Source of the DNA: an uncultured Oscillospiraceae bacterium
GTDB lineage: Bacteria; Bacillota; Clostridia; Oscillospirales; Oscillospiraceae
DNA: 8,353 nt
NCBI GenBank assembly: GCA_934565615.1
Contig: CAKTIH010000100.1
Location: 1 to 8,353 of the forward strand
Direction of reading: 5' to 3'
Each line of letters opens with the position of its first letter. Position 1 is the first letter of the stretch. The position numbers and the translations under genes were made by a program. Of this stretch, positions 7,056-8,353 are shown one piece after another. A model generated the notes under the pieces. The model was not told the DNA's origin and did not search any database. It saw only the letters and a list, made by a program, of their open reading frames with translations.

Positions 7056-7223
7056 ATGAACGCGAAAAAGATACCTCTTGCGATCCTCGGCAGTGCCGCC
7101 GGGTTCTTCACCGTCACCTTTACTATATATTTCTTCAACCTCGATATGAAATTTCTCTCCCGCTTTGTCGAGCCGATCCTGCTCAAGCACTATGACAAAA
7201 TTCCCCGCAAGCAGTACGTGTAA
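7056..7223 (+). CDS. 55-aa single-pass membrane protein in the 2-HAD operon
   Basis: A short gene of 55 codons plus stop starts 22 bases after the 526-aa subunit, with AAAGGAG at 7042-7048, 7 bases before the ATG. The product has a basic N-terminus (NAKK), one hydrophobic segment at about residues 6-28, and a basic/aromatic C-terminal tail with an LLKHYDKIPRKQY block. The strong ribosome binding site, the in-operon position before the terminator, and codon use like its neighbours argue that it is real. I know no named family for it. A role as membrane anchor or assembly partner for the adjacent iron-sulfur proteins is inference from position only. Confidence 0.8.
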   Translation: MNAKKIPLAILGSAAGFFTVTFTIYFFNLDMKFLSRFVEPILLKHYDKIPRKQYV

Positions 7224-7240
7224 AAGATCACCGGAACCGG

Positions 7241-7262
7241 GCGCGCCGCAGCTGCGGCGCGC
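7241..7262 (+). terminator. GC-rich terminator of the first 2-HAD unit
   Basis: A 22-bp perfect palindrome whose half is GCGCGCCGCAG is followed by TCATTTTA. It lies 17 bases past the stop of the small membrane protein gene. The very stable stem followed by a short T run fits an intrinsic terminator, closing the three-gene unit and separating it from the ATPase unit. Confidence 0.75.
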
Positions 7263-7300
7263 TCATTTTAAGCGGTATCGAGGGGATATTTGCGCCGTTC

Positions 7301-7316
7301 GTTAAAAATTTTTAAC
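7301..7316. repeat. 16-bp perfect AT-rich palindrome
   Basis: GTTAAAAATTTTTAAC is perfectly self-complementary. It lies 38 bases beyond the terminator palindrome and about 100 bases upstream of the ATPase promoter. It could be a protein-binding site or a cruciform-prone element; as an A-tract/T-tract it may also bend DNA. There is no gene in this spacer (7224-7494) apart from these elements. Confidence 0.5.
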
Positions 7317-7332
7317 AGACTTTTACAACGGC

Positions 7333-7350
7333 TTGTGATTGTCTAAACAA
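7333..7350. promoter_or_regulatory. Rex-like redox operator candidate upstream of the ATPase unit
   Basis: TTGTGAT-TGTC-TAAACAA has the 7-4-7 layout of Rex sites (TTGTGAA or TTGTTAA, 4 bases, TTAACAA or TTCACAA) and matches 6 of 7 positions in each half against the best variants. Rex represses fermentation and redox genes in clostridia according to the NADH/NAD+ ratio, which would suit an electron-consuming enzyme. It sits about 67 bases upstream of the -35 box, further than usual for a repressor, so the assignment is tentative. Confidence 0.35.
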
Positions 7351-7416
7351 TGACGCTCCAAGTACGCGACAAAATACCCAAAAGTATGGAAAATTAAGAA
7401 ATTGCAACTGTTTATC

Positions 7417-7445
7417 TTGCATGTTCATGCCCCTTGTGTTAGAAT
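7417..7445 (+). promoter_or_regulatory. Probable promoter of the CooC-type ATPase unit
   Basis: TTGCAT (7417-7422), a 17-base spacer and TAGAAT (7440-7445) with TG one base upstream (7437-7438) form an extended -10 sigma-A promoter, about 50 bases before the ATG at 7495. Its layout and leader length resemble the promoter at 4175-4203. Both units also share a GGGGG-rich ribosome binding site preceded by ATT. Confidence 0.55.
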
Positions 7446-7494
7446 ACTGACGAAGATGTGTTACTGCTATTATGTGCAGATTGGGGGTAAGTAC

Positions 7495-8259
7495 ATGGAT
7501 AAAAAAGCCAAGATTATCACGGTTGCAGGTAAAGGCGGCGTCGGCAAAACTTCTATTTCCGCTTCTATAGTCAGGCTGCTTGTCGAGAGATATCCTGACA
7601 AGAAGATCCTGGCCATCGATGCGGACCCGGCTGTCGGCCTGTCCGTTGCTCTTGGCGTGGATGTAAAGCTGACGCTGGACGATATCCGCATGGGCATTGT
7701 CGACAGCGTTGAAAACGGCGAGACCAAGGAAGCGCTCGAGCTTCTCAGCGAGGCGAGATTCAGGATTTTCGACGCGCTGGTTGAAATGCCGGGCTTCGCG
7801 TTTCTGGCAATAGGCCGGCCGGAGAGCTCCGGCTGCTACTGCAAGGTCAACTCCTATCTCAAGGAGGTCATCGGCCTGCTTGCCAACAGCTTTGACTACG
7901 TTGTTATCGACGGAGAGGCCGGGATCGAACAGATCCAGCGCCGTGTTATGGAGAAGGTCACGCACCTGCTGCTTGTGACCGACCAGAGCAAGAAGGGCGC
8001 ACAGGTCGTCTCCACCATCAAGAATGTGGCGGATGAGCTTATCGCTTATGACAGGATAGGCATCATCGTCAACAGGGTCACGAACCCCGAGCTTGCCGAT
8101 CTCATCACGGTGCCGGGTGTTGAGATCCTTTCATTCATCCCCGCGGACAGTGCTTTTGCCGCGAACGACATCAAGGGCAAGAGCGTATTGGAGCTGCCTG
8201 CGGATTCCGCTGTGCTCACAGGAGTGAAGGACGCACTCCAAAAAATAGAAATACTTTGA
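7495..8259 (+). CDS. CooC-type P-loop ATPase (MinD/NifH superfamily)
   Basis: The 254-aa protein is a SIMIBI-class ATPase close to CooC, the nickel-insertion ATPase for carbon monoxide dehydrogenase. It has a deviant Walker A GKGGVGKT (12-19, signature Lys13), DADP at 42-45, the CooC-like GCYC motif (C114, C116), a switch/Walker B block VVIDGEAGIEQIQRR (136-150) resembling the DNEAGxEHxxRR of CooC, and TDQSKKG (162-168). In CooC the CxC cysteines bind metal at the dimer interface. I chose ATG at 7495, with GGGGG at 7483-7487 ahead of it; reading from 7402 would overrun the promoter and leader. The next gene, a 2-HAD subunit, starts 16 bases after the stop, so this ATPase probably serves that enzyme as a maturation or activation factor rather than a CO dehydrogenase. 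That role is inference; a CODH gene outside the window remains possible. Confidence 0.88.
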   Translation: MDKKAKIITVAGKGGVGKTSISASIVRLLVERYPDKKILAIDADPAVGLSVALGVDVKLTLDDIRMGIVDSVENGETKEALELLSEARFRIFDALVEMPGFAFLAIGRPESSGCYCKVNSYLKEVIGLLANSFDYVVIDGEAGIEQIQRRVMEKVTHLLLVTDQSKKGAQVVSTIKNVADELIAYDRIGIIVNRVTNPELADLITVPGVEILSFIPADSAFAANDIKGKSVLELPADSAVLTGVKDALQKIEIL

Positions 8260-8275
8260 AGAAGAGGTGTAACAT

Positions 8276-8353
8276 TTGAAAGATCTTAAGCATCTTATCT
8301 ACTTTGAAAAACTGCTTGAGAACGCTGACAATGAGCTGGTACAGAAGGCTCAG
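8276..8353 (+). CDS. Second 2-hydroxyacyl-CoA dehydratase family subunit, partial (5' end only)
   Basis: Only the first 26 codons are in the window; the gene continues past the right edge. It starts at TTG (8276-8278) with AAGAGGTG at 8262-8269 upstream, 16 bases after the ATPase stop, so the two are very likely co-transcribed. The 26 visible residues align without gaps to the N-terminus of the 398-aa protein at 4257, identical at 14 positions (shared pattern M-x-DLK-x-L and FE-x-LLE-x-A). It is therefore a diverged paralogue rather than a recent duplicate. Whether the cluster cysteines are present cannot be seen. Confidence 0.75.
   Translation, partial: MKDLKHLIYFEKLLENADNELVQKAQ

Noticed and set aside
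6341..7186. 281-codon open frame on the minus strand opposite the HgdA-like subunit
   Set aside because: Antisense to a well-supported gene, with no recognisable domain; it also overlaps the small membrane protein gene.
7402..7494. Upstream extension of the ATPase from an ATG at 7402
   Set aside because: It would add 31 residues ahead of the normal CooC-like start and run through the predicted promoter; ATG at 7495 has a proper ribosome binding site.
7224..7494. Riboswitch or small RNA in the spacer before the ATPase
   Set aside because: No recognised riboswitch core or conserved fold is apparent; the visible structure is accounted for by a terminator, a palindrome and a promoter.
1..8353. 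CRISPR array, tRNA/rRNA or insertion sequence
   Set aside because: I saw no regularly spaced repeats, tRNA-like or rRNA motifs, transposase genes or terminal repeats.

Overview
The window looks like a chromosomal segment from an anaerobic, spore-forming Firmicute, most likely a gut clostridium near the Oscillospiraceae. The evidence is: genes of moderately high GC separated by AT-rich spacers, strong GGAGG-type ribosome binding sites, a SpoIIQ-type sporulation peptidase, an oxygen-sensitive ferredoxin-like aldo/keto reductase, and 2-hydroxyacyl-CoA dehydratase (2-HAD) family proteins. The genus assignment is inference.

Left half (about 1-3960), all genes on the minus strand. Reading in the direction of transcription: enolase (eno, 2671-3960); a small two-pass membrane protein with a C-terminal zinc ribbon (2273-2638); an aldo/keto reductase carrying two [4Fe-4S] motifs (1011-2210) with a strong terminator (946-989); and a SpoIIQ-type M23 peptidase (133-879). 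The spacer ahead of the peptidase matches a forespore sigma-F/sigma-G promoter, so it is probably a separate sporulation-controlled unit.

Centre (3961-4256): a 296-bp AT-rich divergent spacer. It holds the eno promoter on the minus strand and an extended -10 promoter on the plus strand. A 14-bp perfect palindrome lies between the -35 and -10 boxes of the plus-strand promoter.

Right half (4257-8353), all plus strand. The first unit has two translationally coupled 2-HAD family subunits (398 and 526 aa), then an easily missed 55-aa membrane protein, then a GC-rich terminator (7241-7262). After a regulatory spacer with its own promoter comes a second unit: a CooC-type P-loop ATPase (254 aa), then the first 26 codons of another 2-HAD subunit. 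Those 26 residues match the start of the 398-aa protein at 14 positions.

The most interesting feature is this right-hand locus. Known 2-HAD and benzoyl-CoA reductase enzymes are powered by an ASKHA-type activator ATPase. Here the visible ATPase is instead a SIMIBI-class CooC/MinD/NifH-superfamily protein with a CxC metal-binding motif, between two 2-HAD modules, and no carbon monoxide dehydrogenase gene is visible. This suggests an uncharacterised iron-sulfur reductase or dehydratase system with a CooC-like maturation or activation ATPase and a small membrane partner. The function is inference, and the cluster runs off the right edge.
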